Below are positions 15,141 through 23,103 of a DNA stretch of 31,375 nucleotides, in pieces (the stretch's first letter is position 1; each line of letters begins with the position of its first letter). The notes under the pieces are model-generated. The model was not told the DNA's origin. It searched no databases and was given only the letters and a program-made list of their open reading frames with translations. Source of the stretch: ZLKRG08 sp964654815 (GTDB lineage: Bacteria > Actinomycetota > Actinomycetes > Nanopelagicales > Nanopelagicaceae). The stretch covers positions 1 to 31,375 of the forward strand of contig CAZZLH010000014.1 of NCBI GenBank assembly GCA_964654815.1, given 5' to 3'. The position numbers were made by a program, and so were the translations under genes.

Positions 15141-16651
15141 GCCACGATTTTGGTGCGGCGCGGGGTGCCGAAGTTCTTCCCGACTTCAGAGACCTCTTCT
15201 GAGACTTTTGCCTTGATCGCATCCTCGCTCTTAAGGAGTGCTGTGAGTTCTGCGATCGTTTTCTTAAGATCCTTCTGTTCGCTCTCAAGTTCCAATTTGC
15301 TCATCTTGGTGAGACGGCGAAGTGGCATATCCAAGATGTACAGCGCCTGCTCCTCTTTTAATTTGAAATTCTTAATGAGTGCAGTTTTCGCAGCAGCTGC
15401 ATCTTCAGAGCCACGGATTATCTTTATCACCTTGTCGATATCGATGATGGCCTTCAGCAATCCATCTACTAATAAAAGGCGCGCCTCCGCCTTCTGCTTT
15501 CTAAATTCAGAGCGGCGTTTGACCACATCGATGCGGTGGTCAACAAATACTTGTAGTAGTTCTTTCAATGAGAGTTGCTGAGGCTTACCTTTGACCAGAG
15601 CCACGGCGTTAATTGAGAATTGCTGCTCCATGGGAGTTAGCTTGTATAACTTATCAAGCACCTCTTGTGGCTCATAGCCGTTCTTCAATTCGATAACCAC
15701 ATTAGTCCCAGTTTTGCCATCAGAAAGATCGACGATGTCGCTGATTCCTTGCACCTTTTTATTCTTAACTACCTCGGCGATCTTCTCAACGATTTTCTCT
15801 GGCCCCACGTTAAAGGGAAGCTCTTTGACGATTATGCCTTGCTTGCGCGAAGTAACTTTGCCAATCTCAACGGTAGCGCGAATTTTGAAGGCGCCTTTAC
15901 CGCTCTCATATGCCTCATTTATTCCGGCAACATCTACGACTTCGCCACCTGTCGGAAAGTCAGGGCCTGGGATGAACTTCATCAATTGTTTTGTGGTGGC
16001 CTTTGGGTTCTCAATTAGATATTTGGTTGCGGCTACAACCTCTGACAAGTTGTGTGGCGCCATATTGGTAGCCATTCCTACCGCGATACCAGTGGCACCA
16101 TTTACAAGAAGATTGGGAAATGCCGCGGGAAGTACTAAGGGTTCGGCTAATTGACCATCGTAATTGGGGCCAAAATCAACGGTGTTCTCATCGGCTTCTG
16201 CGACCATCGCCAATGCCGGAGTAGCAAGTCGAGCTTCCGTATAACGCATCGCTGCTGGCCCAGCATCAAGCGAACCGAAATTTCCGTGGCCATCAATTAG
16301 TGGTAAGCGCATAGAAAAATTCTGCGCCATGCGAACAAGCGCATCATAGATTGCGGCATCACCGTGTGGATGCAACTTACCCATTACCTCACCGACTACA
16401 CGAGCGCTCTTAACATGGCCACGATCTGGGCGAAGACCCATCTCTGACATCTGGTGAAGGATGCGGCGATGCACTGGTTTCAAACCATCTCTGGCATCTG
16501 GAAGCGCGCGCGAATAAATTACCGAATATGCATACTCCAAGAATGACTCGGACATCTCCGATGAGACATCAATATCGATGATCCTGCCTGGATTCTCACC
16601 TGGTTTAGGTCCGGAGTTCTTACTTGATTTGCCAGAAGTTTTTGCAGCCAT
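15137..16651 (-). CDS. parC: Topoisomerase IV-type subunit A (ParC) lacking the C-terminal domain
   Basis: About 504 residues of type IIA topoisomerase breakage-reunion core. The winged-helix DNA site has H-P-H-G-D-A-A-I-Y-D-A-L-V-R-M-A-Q and R-Y-T-E-A-R-L with the DNA-linking Tyr137. The tower and coiled-coil region runs to L-E-S-E-Q-K-D-L-K-K-T-I. The protein stops at G-T-P-R-R-T-K-I-V-A, just where the beta-pinwheel DNA-wrapping domain (about 300 residues in full GyrA/ParC) normally begins. The potC gene occupies the opposite strand beyond the stop, so no remnant is present. Start ATG 16651 is preferred; TTG 16669 six codons earlier directly abuts a possible GATACT -10. Partner of parE; naming rests on that linkage. 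Confidence 0.88.
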   Translation of the reverse strand: MAAKTSGKSSKNSGPKPGENPGRIIDIDVSSEMSESFLEYAYSVIYSRALPDARDGLKPVHRRILHQMSEMGLRPDRGHVKSARVVGEVMGKLHPHGDAAIYDALVRMAQNFSMRLPLIDGHGNFGSLDAGPAAMRYTEARLATPALAMVAEADENTVDFGPNYDGQLAEPLVLPAAFPNLLVNGATGIAVGMATNMAPHNLSEVVAATKYLIENPKATTKQLMKFIPGPDFPTGGEVVDVAGINEAYESGKGAFKIRATVEIGKVTSRKQGIIVKELPFNVGPEKIVEKIAEVVKNKKVQGISDIVDLSDGKTGTNVVIELKNGYEPQEVLDKLYKLTPMEQQFSINAVALVKGKPQQLSLKELLQVFVDHRIDVVKRRSEFRKQKAEARLLLVDGLLKAIIDIDKVIKIIRGSEDAAAAKTALIKNFKLKEEQALYILDMPLRRLTKMSKLELESEQKDLKKTIAELTALLKSEDAIKAKVSEEVSEVGKNFGTPRRTKIVA

Positions 16652-16687
16652 AGTGCTGAATTCTGCCAAAGTATCGGTAGAAATCCC

Positions 16688-17569
16688 TTAATTAAGCGTG
16701 GGGCGCGCGCCGACAATTGCTACGCATTTTGCTGCCAAGGCAGTTCCAGCGCTAAGCGCTGCTTCAAGATTGTGATTCTCTAACCAATTTGGAATAAACC
16801 CTGCGGCGAAAGAATCTCCCGCGCCAGTGGTATCAACCACATTTGTGGTTACTGCTGGGACTTTGGCGAATTCGTTGCCATTAACCGCCATTGCACCTCT
16901 TGATCCTAATTTGATCACAACCAACGGAGTGCGCTTTTGCAGATTGGCTTCCGCCTCTTCGATATCCTCAGATTCACCGAGGTATCGCGCCTCTTCATTG
17001 TTTAATAAGACGCCATCCATCATGCCTACCCACTGCAAAATCTCTGACTTTGGCACCGCCTTCATAGCTCCAGTAGTGGTTGGGTCGAAGAAGATTGGGA
17101 TCTTTGCCGCTCGCACTTTCTTTATCATCGCCAAGACTGCATCGCGTGAGCGAAAATCAAGCAGGGAGTAGCCAGAGACGTAGACCCCGTCGATATCTGA
17201 GAGATCTGGCAAGTCGCTGGTTTCTAAGTCGGCATTTGCGCCATTATCAGGAAACATAGTGCGTTCGCCGTTGGAATCGACCAGAATCACTATTACACCA
17301 GAGGGTCTGCCAGAGCGCATCAAGCCACTATGTTCCACGCCGAATTTATCTAAATCACTCACCAAGGCGAAGCCAACTGGGTCATTTCCAACTCGCGCGA
17401 CCAAGGCCGCTTTGTTATTGGTTCTAGTGATCCAAGTTGCGACATTGGCAGCTTGCCCACCGGGATGTGTAGAGATCCGACTGGCCGTGTCATTGCCGTA
17501 GTTGATCTGTTCCTTTAATTGGGCAATTACATCAAGAGCGATATCGCCGATACAAAGAATCTTCTTCAT
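16688..17569 (-). CDS. psuK: PfkB-family kinase, probable pseudouridine kinase
   Basis: A 293-residue ribokinase-fold sugar kinase. N-terminal P-G-G-Q-A-A-N-V-A is the substrate-binding segment and D-T-T-G-A-G-D-S-F near residue 246-254 carries the catalytic Asp252 and anion hole. Its start overlaps the stop of psuG by ATGA, so the two proteins are made together. PsuK phosphorylates pseudouridine, giving the substrate PsuG cleaves. The family fit is firm; the substrate is inferred from the coupling to psuG, since PfkB members also phosphorylate ribose, adenosine and other sugars. Confidence 0.82.
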   Translation of the reverse strand: MKKILCIGDIALDVIAQLKEQINYGNDTASRISTHPGGQAANVATWITRTNNKAALVARVGNDPVGFALVSDLDKFGVEHSGLMRSGRPSGVIVILVDSNGERTMFPDNGANADLETSDLPDLSDIDGVYVSGYSLLDFRSRDAVLAMIKKVRAAKIPIFFDPTTTGAMKAVPKSEILQWVGMMDGVLLNNEEARYLGESEDIEEAEANLQKRTPLVVIKLGSRGAMAVNGNEFAKVPAVTTNVVDTTGAGDSFAAGFIPNWLENHNLEAALSAGTALAAKCVAIVGARPTLN

Positions 17570-18453
17570 AGCGCTGCCGCAATCTGCGCGGCTAGTGCGC
17601 TATTTCCCTTGATGATCTCAATATTGACTCTTAATGATTCACCGCGGGATTGCGTGTGAAAATACTCCAAGAGAAATGGTGTGGTCTCCTTGCCATGGAT
17701 GTTGGCAGATTTTGCCGCCTGCAAGCCACCCTCTAATAATCGATCATGGAGCGCTCTATCCATCTGGTCTTTAACTGGATTTGCCACGATTAGCGCATTC
17801 CCTGAAGTGCCAATCAAACCTCTTGCTTTGATGATTGCGGCTACTTCGGCAGGGCTATCTACTTGGTATTCCAACGAATATCCAGAATCTGTGAGATAGA
17901 AGCCGGGAAATTGCTTGGTGCGATATCCAACTAAACCAATGGCATAAGTCTCTAGTCTCTCCAATGTCGCAGCAACATCGAGTATGGATTTAACTCCTGC
18001 ACATACGACCGTGATATCCAAATTTGCCAGTGCGGTTAAGTCAGCGGATTCATCAAAGGATTCATTTGCCCCACGATGTACACCACCGAGTCCGCCCGTG
18101 GCAAATACTTTGATTCCGGCCTGGCATGCAAGATGAGCAGTTGCAGCAACAGTCGTGGCTGCAGATAATCTCTTGGCAGTTGCGATCGCGAGGTCTCTGG
18201 TTGAGGCCTTGATGATGTCATCGCGATTTGCGATCTGAACCAGCTCTTGATCAGTGAGTCCGATATGAGCCTCACCATCAATCAACGCAATGGTTGCTGG
18301 GGTTGCGCCATTTTCGCGCACAATCTCTTCAACTTCTCTTGCGACCTCAAGATTAGTTGGCCGCGGCAAGCCATGGCTGATGATGGTCGACTCTAGGGCC
18401 ACAACCGGAGCTTTTTTCGCCAGCGCATCTGCAACCTCAGGCGCAAATTTCAT
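17566..18453 (-). CDS. psuG: Pseudouridine-5'-phosphate glycosidase
   Basis: A 295-residue enzyme that reversibly splits pseudouridine 5'-phosphate into uracil and ribose 5-phosphate by breaking its C-C glycosidic bond. Highly characteristic motifs: A-L-E-S-T-I-I-S-H-G-L-P-R-P at residues 19-32, I-I-K-A-S-T-R-D near 80, A-T-G-G-L-G-G-V-H-R-G-A near 118, and A-N-P near 224. Glu21 and Lys82 probably correspond to the catalytic Glu and Lys described for the E. coli enzyme (by position in motif, not alignment). TAAACT lies 6 nt before the ATG, suggesting a leaderless transcript. First gene of psuG-psuK, divergent from the phosphatase-like gene with a 39-nt spacer. Confidence 0.95.
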   Translation of the reverse strand: MKFAPEVADALAKKAPVVALESTIISHGLPRPTNLEVAREVEEIVRENGATPATIALIDGEAHIGLTDQELVQIANRDDIIKASTRDLAIATAKRLSAATTVAATAHLACQAGIKVFATGGLGGVHRGANESFDESADLTALANLDITVVCAGVKSILDVAATLERLETYAIGLVGYRTKQFPGFYLTDSGYSLEYQVDSPAEVAAIIKARGLIGTSGNALIVANPVKDQMDRALHDRLLEGGLQAAKSANIHGKETTPFLLEYFHTQSRGESLRVNIEIIKGNSALAAQIAAAL

Positions 18454-18492
18454 ATTGAAAGTTTACGCGAGATTTAATGAAAGAATAAATCC

Positions 18493-19584
18493 ATGAAATT
18501 AAGCGAGATAACTCCAGCGATTTTTGCCTCGCTTGGACTCTCGCAATATCAACTCAGGTTGGGCGCCTCTCCAGTTGGCAGAGAGGTTTTGTTCTTAATC
18601 GATGGTTTTGGAGCACAAGCGCTCGATGATTTTCCCGAGTTGATGCCGAATATCATGTCAGGGAAAAGTTTTGGTGATGTCTCGACTTCTTTTCCATCAA
18701 CTACCTCAACCTCCCTTGCAACTTTGATGACAGGTGCCCTGCCCAATGAACATGGCATGTTGGGTTACACGGTGCGCATTCCTAATTCGGATGGGCGAGT
18801 ATTGAACGCACTGAAATGGGATGAGCGAGTAGATCCAGTGATCTGGCAACCTAAGGAGACCTTCTTCGAAATAGGGGCAAAAAACGGCATTAATGTCTCG
18901 CATGTCTCTGCCAAAAGATATGAAGATACAGGTTTCACTCGCGCGGTCTTTCGCGGTGCCAAATACCGTGGCGCCAACCTATATCCAGATTTAGTTAGTG
19001 AGACACGGGAAGCGCTAATGAGCGCTCCCGCCTTTGTTTATCTATATGTAAATGACCTAGATGTGGCAGGGCATGTAGCGGGCTATGGTTCAGATAAATG
19101 GATCAATGCGTTACAGATGATCGATAACCTGGTAGGACAGCTTCTGGCGAATCTACCGAGTGGGACTCGGATATGGATCACTGGTGATCATGGAATGATC
19201 AATGTTGGTGAAAAGATCGTGATTGGTAGAGATAACCTCTTGCAAACTGAGGTTAGCGTGATTGCCGGAGAACCAAGAGCGCGTCACATCTATCTGGCTC
19301 GCCCACAAGTTTGCGAAGAGATCGCACAACTTTGGCGAAGCGAACTTGGCGATACCGCAACTATCTTTACTAAAGCTGAGGCGATCAAACAAAATCTTTT
19401 TGGATTACCTATGCAAGATAGTTTTGCGGATCGAATCGGGGATATTGTCGCTGTGGTGAATGACAACTCAATTTTGATAGATCCAGCAAGGGAGAAGCTA
19501 GAGAGCGCTATGGTCGGTCACCATGGTGCGATGACGGGAGATGAGACTAATGTCCCGCTGCAGCAACTAATTATCGGTAACTAG
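18493..19584 (+). CDS. Alkaline phosphatase superfamily protein (phosphodiesterase/nucleotide pyrophosphatase type)
   Basis: A 363-residue metal-dependent hydrolase of the type I phosphodiesterase/NPP group. Metal and nucleophile landmarks are present: V-L-F-L-I-D-G-F-G near residue 32, S-F-P-S-T-T-S-T-S-L-A-T-L-M-T-G near 60-75 (nucleophile Thr/Ser region), N-E-H-G-M-L-G-Y, Y-V-N-D-L-D-V-A-G-H, I-T-G-D-H-G-M and H-H-G-A-M. There is no signal peptide, so it appears cytoplasmic, unlike many NPPs. Such genes occur near sepH in several actinobacteria. The natural substrate is unknown. Divergent from psuG and convergent with sepH. Confidence 0.85.
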   Translation: MKLSEITPAIFASLGLSQYQLRLGASPVGREVLFLIDGFGAQALDDFPELMPNIMSGKSFGDVSTSFPSTTSTSLATLMTGALPNEHGMLGYTVRIPNSDGRVLNALKWDERVDPVIWQPKETFFEIGAKNGINVSHVSAKRYEDTGFTRAVFRGAKYRGANLYPDLVSETREALMSAPAFVYLYVNDLDVAGHVAGYGSDKWINALQMIDNLVGQLLANLPSGTRIWITGDHGMINVGEKIVIGRDNLLQTEVSVIAGEPRARHIYLARPQVCEEIAQLWRSELGDTATIFTKAEAIKQNLFGLPMQDSFADRIGDIVAVVNDNSILIDPAREKLESAMVGHHGAMTGDETNVPLQQLIIGN

Positions 19585-19633
19585 TTGTCAGCCATTAGTT
19601 CGCAGCTATCAGCTAGATAAAGCAGATTCGAAC

Positions 19634-20413
19634 TTACTCTTCGCTTTCGGGCTTTTTAGTGCCAAACATGATCTCATCCCAAGAGGGAACTGCAGCGCGT
19701 TTTTTAATGCCATCCTCGTTATCCTCTTGTTCGCGAATAACGGAGAGCCGTGGAGTTGGCGCAGAATTGATAGTCACTGTTGGAGAAGGATTGCTGTAAA
19801 CCAAACCGTGGCTGACCTCAGGTTGCTTAGGTGTTGTGGTTTGGTTCTGATTTTCGCCCATGATCCACGATGCACCCTCATCCTCTGCAGCAATCACGCG
19901 CTTGGCCATATCAAAGAACCAGACGGCATCTCCATGTCCGTCGCGGTTTGGATAGCTGAGGCGAATCACCCATTGTCCGTCATCTCGTCTATGTGCATTC
20001 CAATCCAATGATTCGCTAGCCACACCATTTGCAGAGAGTTTCTTGGTAACCACTTCAATGAAGGTAAGCGACTCGCGAGTTCCTTGATTTCGAACCACCA
20101 CATTATTAGCAAGGCTTAGAACATAAGCCCGTTCCTGCAAGATTGGTCCTGCAAATCGTTCAACTTTTTCGAATGGCCAGCCAGCCTCCCGCGCCACATC
20201 CTCTATTAGCGCGCCTGCCCGCAATCTAGCTTGCACCTCTTTAACGCTCATTGTGGGTTCGGTGTTCTCGGTTGGGACCGATGCCAATCTTGGTTGGTTG
20301 ATGGTGGCACGTAGATTGTCAGAGATCCTTAACGTAAATTCACGGTCATCTTGGTCAGTGAGTAAAAGATGTGTGCCATCTTCGCTTCTGCCGGTAACTC
20401 GCAACTCCGTCAT
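19634..20413 (-). CDS. sepH: Cell-division regulator SepH (DUF3071)
   Basis: A 259-residue protein starting M-T-E-L-R-V, as in SepH proteins. The frame extends upstream to 20497 but the ATG at 20413 overlaps the MFS stop codon as ATGA, fixing this start. The conserved N-terminal DUF3071 domain covers about residues 1-160, including a helix-turn-helix-like segment (V-K-E-V-Q-A-R-L-R-A-G-A, A-G-W-P-F-E-K-V-E-R-F-A-G-P). A Pro/Gln/Thr-rich linker leads to the conserved tail V-P-S-W-D-E-I-M-F-G-T. In Streptomyces and mycobacteria SepH binds FtsZ and promotes filament assembly. Coupled to an MFS transporter gene upstream. Confidence 0.92.
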   Translation of the reverse strand: MTELRVTGRSEDGTHLLLTDQDDREFTLRISDNLRATINQPRLASVPTENTEPTMSVKEVQARLRAGALIEDVAREAGWPFEKVERFAGPILQERAYVLSLANNVVVRNQGTRESLTFIEVVTKKLSANGVASESLDWNAHRRDDGQWVIRLSYPNRDGHGDAVWFFDMAKRVIAAEDEGASWIMGENQNQTTTPKQPEVSHGLVYSNPSPTVTINSAPTPRLSVIREQEDNEDGIKKRAAVPSWDEIMFGTKKPESEE

Positions 20414-21606
20414 GAGCGGGAGCGTAGCCGAACCCAAACTCGAAAGTAGGGAAGCAGCGCCAAATTGGCGAGAATTAGCGATGCAATTGGTATCCAAAAG
20501 CCGGAGTAAGTTCCGTAACGGTCGATCATTTGGCCAGCGAGTGCGCTACCCAGGGCGCCGCCTGTGGGTGTTCCAGTGGTTACCCATGTCATAGCTTCGG
20601 TTAACTCCTCGTTCGATACTTCAGCCTCCATAGTGGCATAGGCGTTTACCAATACCGGCGCGATACCTAATCCATTAAGGAAGAGTATTACCGCAACAAT
20701 CGGGACCGATTTCGCAAGCAATAATCCAAATGACATGATCAGCATGAAATTTATGCAGTAGATAAAAAGTTGCGCGTGGGTCATGCGCCACTTAATTACA
20801 CCATTGAAGAGCGCTGCGATTCCGCTACCTAACGCCCAGATTGCAAGTAACAATCCTGCCAACTCTGGACGTTTAATTGAATTGGTAAATGCCACGACCG
20901 AGATACCGACCGAACCAAAGTAAGCACCGACAAAGAAGATGGGCAAGATGATCGCTTGGGCGCTCTTTCGTTTGATAATAGAGCTGCGTTGGCCACGGTA
21001 TGGATTAGTTCCCGAAGGTGGCTCGGTCTCCTTGAGTCGAGCAAGCGCAGGTTGTCCGATTACAACAAATGCCATGGATGCGATAAGTCCAGCCTCAGGT
21101 GCAATCGAGGTAGAGAGCGCAGTTGCAATGAGGGGTCCAAATACGAAGACAATCTCATCAACCAGCGCTTCGAAGGAGTACGCCGCAGTCTTTAGATTTG
21201 GATCAGGCAGAACAAAGAGCCAGCGTCGTCTAACTAATCCTCCTGCGTTGACCGTGTTTAGCTCTGCGAGAATTATTGAGAGAAACCAACTCCAAATCGG
21301 GAATTGATAATGAACTAAGTAGATGAAAAGCGAGAAGAATAGAAATCTGAAGAAGGTGTTGAAGTAGAGCACACGACCCTGGCCGAATACATCTGCAGCT
21401 CTAGACCAGTATGGTTGTGAAATCGTTATGACTATTGAAGCAGTAGCAACCATCAAACCTGCCAGCGCATAGGAGCCGGTTTCGTGAACCACTATCAGAA
21501 GTAGCGCCAGGCGATCCATGGATAAGTGCATTCTTGCTACGAACCCGGCAATAGAGAATTTAATTGCCCCGCGAATCGAAAAAATACCTCGATAGTTCGC
21601 GAACAT
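20410..21606 (-). CDS. MFS transporter
   Basis: A 398-residue major facilitator with about 12 hydrophobic segments in two halves joined by a basic loop near residues 195-215 (Q-R-S-S-I-I-K-R-K-S). The loop-2/3 region has the weakly conserved W-S-R-A-A-D-V-F-G-Q-G-R pattern, the family's cytoplasmic G-x-x-x-D-R/K-x-G-x-R-like motif. The second half has G-x-x-P-x-x-V-N-A-Y and a T-P-T-G-G-A-L-G-S-A-L-A-G segment. Probably an exporter, substrate unknown. The promoter CTGGCA-N18-TAGGCT sits 7 nt before the ATG, so translation is probably leaderless. sepH follows with an ATGA overlap. Confidence 0.85.
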   Translation of the reverse strand: MFANYRGIFSIRGAIKFSIAGFVARMHLSMDRLALLLIVVHETGSYALAGLMVATASIVITISQPYWSRAADVFGQGRVLYFNTFFRFLFFSLFIYLVHYQFPIWSWFLSIILAELNTVNAGGLVRRRWLFVLPDPNLKTAAYSFEALVDEIVFVFGPLIATALSTSIAPEAGLIASMAFVVIGQPALARLKETEPPSGTNPYRGQRSSIIKRKSAQAIILPIFFVGAYFGSVGISVVAFTNSIKRPELAGLLLAIWALGSGIAALFNGVIKWRMTHAQLFIYCINFMLIMSFGLLLAKSVPIVAVILFLNGLGIAPVLVNAYATMEAEVSNEELTEAMTWVTTGTPTGGALGSALAGQMIDRYGTYSGFWIPIASLILANLALLPYFRVWVRLRSRS

Positions 21607-21613
21607 ATGTGTA

Positions 21614-21643
21614 AGCCTAAGGAGTAACTAATCCAAATGCCAG
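21614..21643 (-). promoter_or_regulatory. Promoter of the MFS-sepH operon
   Basis: Reading the minus strand, CTGGCA (21643-21638) and TAGGCT (21619-21614) are 18 nt apart, and the ATG (21606-21604) is 7 nt after the -10. The same arrangement, including the CTGGCA box, precedes glgM. Suggests a leaderless mRNA. Confidence 0.5.
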
Positions 21644-21711
21644 CCTTCGCCAACAATCGAACTCAATGCATGACAAGCTTCTTGTACCCCAATCAATAGT
21701 AGGATTTGGCT

Positions 21712-22458
21712 GTGTCGGAGCTTCTAGATTTAGCGGTAAGCATCGCTAAAAGCACTGGCCAATTACTTTTAAACCGCCCAGATAAGCTCGACATCGACAC
21801 TAAGAGTTCTGATATCGATATCGTCACACAGATGGATCGTGCAGCCGAGCAATTGATTGTTCAGTCCATACTTGAGGCGCGACCCGAAGACGGGGTCATC
21901 GGTGAAGAGGGTGCAGAACGTGCAAGTAAATCTGGCTACACCTGGGTAATTGACCCGATAGATGGCACAGTCAATTACCTCTACAACATGGCCGGTTGGT
22001 CGATCAGTATCGCGGTAAAGGATGAATCAGGAACTCAAGTAGGAGTGGTTTATTCGCCGACGATTAACTCACTTTACAGCGCGGTTAGAGGCTCGGGCGC
22101 ATTCCTAAATGGCGGATCTATATCCTGCAACAATCCCATCGAATTGGATCGGGCATTGATTGCCACAGGTTTTGCATACAAGCAGAATCTAAGAGAGATT
22201 CAAGTAGAGCAATTCAATAAGTTAATTCTGAAAATTCGCGATTACCGCAGAAATGGCTCAGCGGCGATCGATATTTGCCATGTGGCAGCAGGATTGGTTG
22301 ATGGTTATTATGAAATGGGTTTGTATGAATGGGATCGCGCCGCTGCAGAGTTAATTGCGCAAGAAGCCGGAGCCAAAGTTTCAGTACATGGAGAGCTGAC
22401 AATTGCCGCAGGGCCTTACCTCCATGGAAAATTGAGCGAGTTCCTGCTAGAAAAGTAA
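21712..22458 (+). CDS. Inositol-monophosphatase-family phosphatase
   Basis: About 248 residues, a magnesium-dependent sugar-phosphate phosphatase. Metal-site motifs: G-E-E-G near residue 63, W-V-I-D-P-I-D-G-T-V-N-Y near 78-90, and W-D-R-A-A-A-E-L-I-A-Q-E-A-G near 210-222. Substrates in the family include inositol phosphate, histidinol phosphate and fructose bisphosphate; which one applies is not readable here. The GTG at 21712 is chosen because TAGGAT lies exactly 6 nt upstream (leaderless pattern); a TTG at 21706 is an alternative but would fall between -10 and start. Stand-alone gene, divergent from the MFS-sepH operon. Confidence 0.88.
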   Translation: MSELLDLAVSIAKSTGQLLLNRPDKLDIDTKSSDIDIVTQMDRAAEQLIVQSILEARPEDGVIGEEGAERASKSGYTWVIDPIDGTVNYLYNMAGWSISIAVKDESGTQVGVVYSPTINSLYSAVRGSGAFLNGGSISCNNPIELDRALIATGFAYKQNLREIQVEQFNKLILKIRDYRRNGSAAIDICHVAAGLVDGYYEMGLYEWDRAAAELIAQEAGAKVSVHGELTIAAGPYLHGKLSEFLLEK

Positions 22459-22581
22459 CCCAGCAGCCCGCCTGCCCAGCCTCGATTTGGGTGAATTTCT
22501 CGCTTATGGCAGGATAAACCCCTGCGCCAGAAAAATCGGTGCGCTTTATAGAGTTAAAGCAGAGTCTAAGTAGGAGAAACC

Positions 22582-23103
22582 ATGAACGTGTTAGATGCTC
22601 TCGATGCTGCGAGCCTTCGCAAGGATGTCCCACAGTTTCGTGCGGGAGATGAGCTCAAGATTCACGTTCGAGTTATCGAAGGAAATAAGAGCCGTCTTCA
22701 GGTATTCCAGGGAATTGTGATCCGTCGCCAAGGTGATGGTGTTCGCGAAACCTTCACAATTCGCAAGGTTTCTTATGGTGTCGGAGTAGAGCGCACCTTC
22801 CCAGTGCATACTCCAGTCATTGAAAAGATTGAATTGGTCAAGAAGGGCGATGTTCGTCGCGCTAAGTTGTACTACCTACGTGATCTTCGCGGCAAGGCTT
22901 CAAAGATTCGCGAAAAGCGTGATGGCATCGAAGGCTATGGAGATGGCATCACCTCTACGCCAGTCTTCGAAAGCGCCGAAGCAGAGCAAGCAACTGAAGT
23001 TGCTAGCGCTGAGGTAGCAGTGGAAGAGGCAGTACTAGAAGCTCCAGCCGCAGTAGAAGCTGCTCCTGCCGAAGCTACTGAAACCGCAGAAGAAGCAAAG
23101 TAA
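22582..23103 (+). CDS. rplS: 50S ribosomal protein L19 with acidic C-terminal extension
   Basis: A 173-residue protein. Residues 1-115 are a full L19 (D-V-P-x-F-R-A-G-D, V-F-Q-G-I-V-I-R-R, T-F-T-I-R-K-V-S-Y-G-V-G-V-E-R-T-F-P, R-R-A-K-L-Y-Y-L-R-D-L-R-G-K), which sits at the 30S-50S interface. L19 is normally about 115 residues; here ~58 more follow, rich in Ala, Glu and Val with no basic residues, ending E-E-A-K. AGGAGA 4 nt before the ATG is a strong ribosome site. First gene of a seven-gene run; lepB begins directly after its TAA. Confidence 0.95.
   Translation: MNVLDALDAASLRKDVPQFRAGDELKIHVRVIEGNKSRLQVFQGIVIRRQGDGVRETFTIRKVSYGVGVERTFPVHTPVIEKIELVKKGDVRRAKLYYLRDLRGKASKIREKRDGIEGYGDGITSTPVFESAEAEQATEVASAEVAVEEAVLEAPAAVEAAPAEATETAEEAK

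Noticed and set aside
15137..15160. ParC shortness caused by a frameshift inside this window
   Set aside because: The opposite strand beyond the stop is fully occupied by an intact potC gene, leaving no room for a shifted C-terminal domain; a misjoin of contigs remains possible and is listed as a check.
15150..16154. Plus-strand frames of 143 and 146 residues over parC
   Set aside because: Antisense to a well-conserved gene, with no motifs or ribosome sites.
20414..20497. 28-residue N-terminal extension of SepH
   Set aside because: SepH proteins begin M-x-E-L-R; the ATG at 20413 overlaps the MFS stop in the usual coupled fashion.
22214..22633. 139-residue minus-strand frame over the IMPase end and rplS start
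   Set aside because: Spans two real genes and their spacer on the other strand; no family resemblance.
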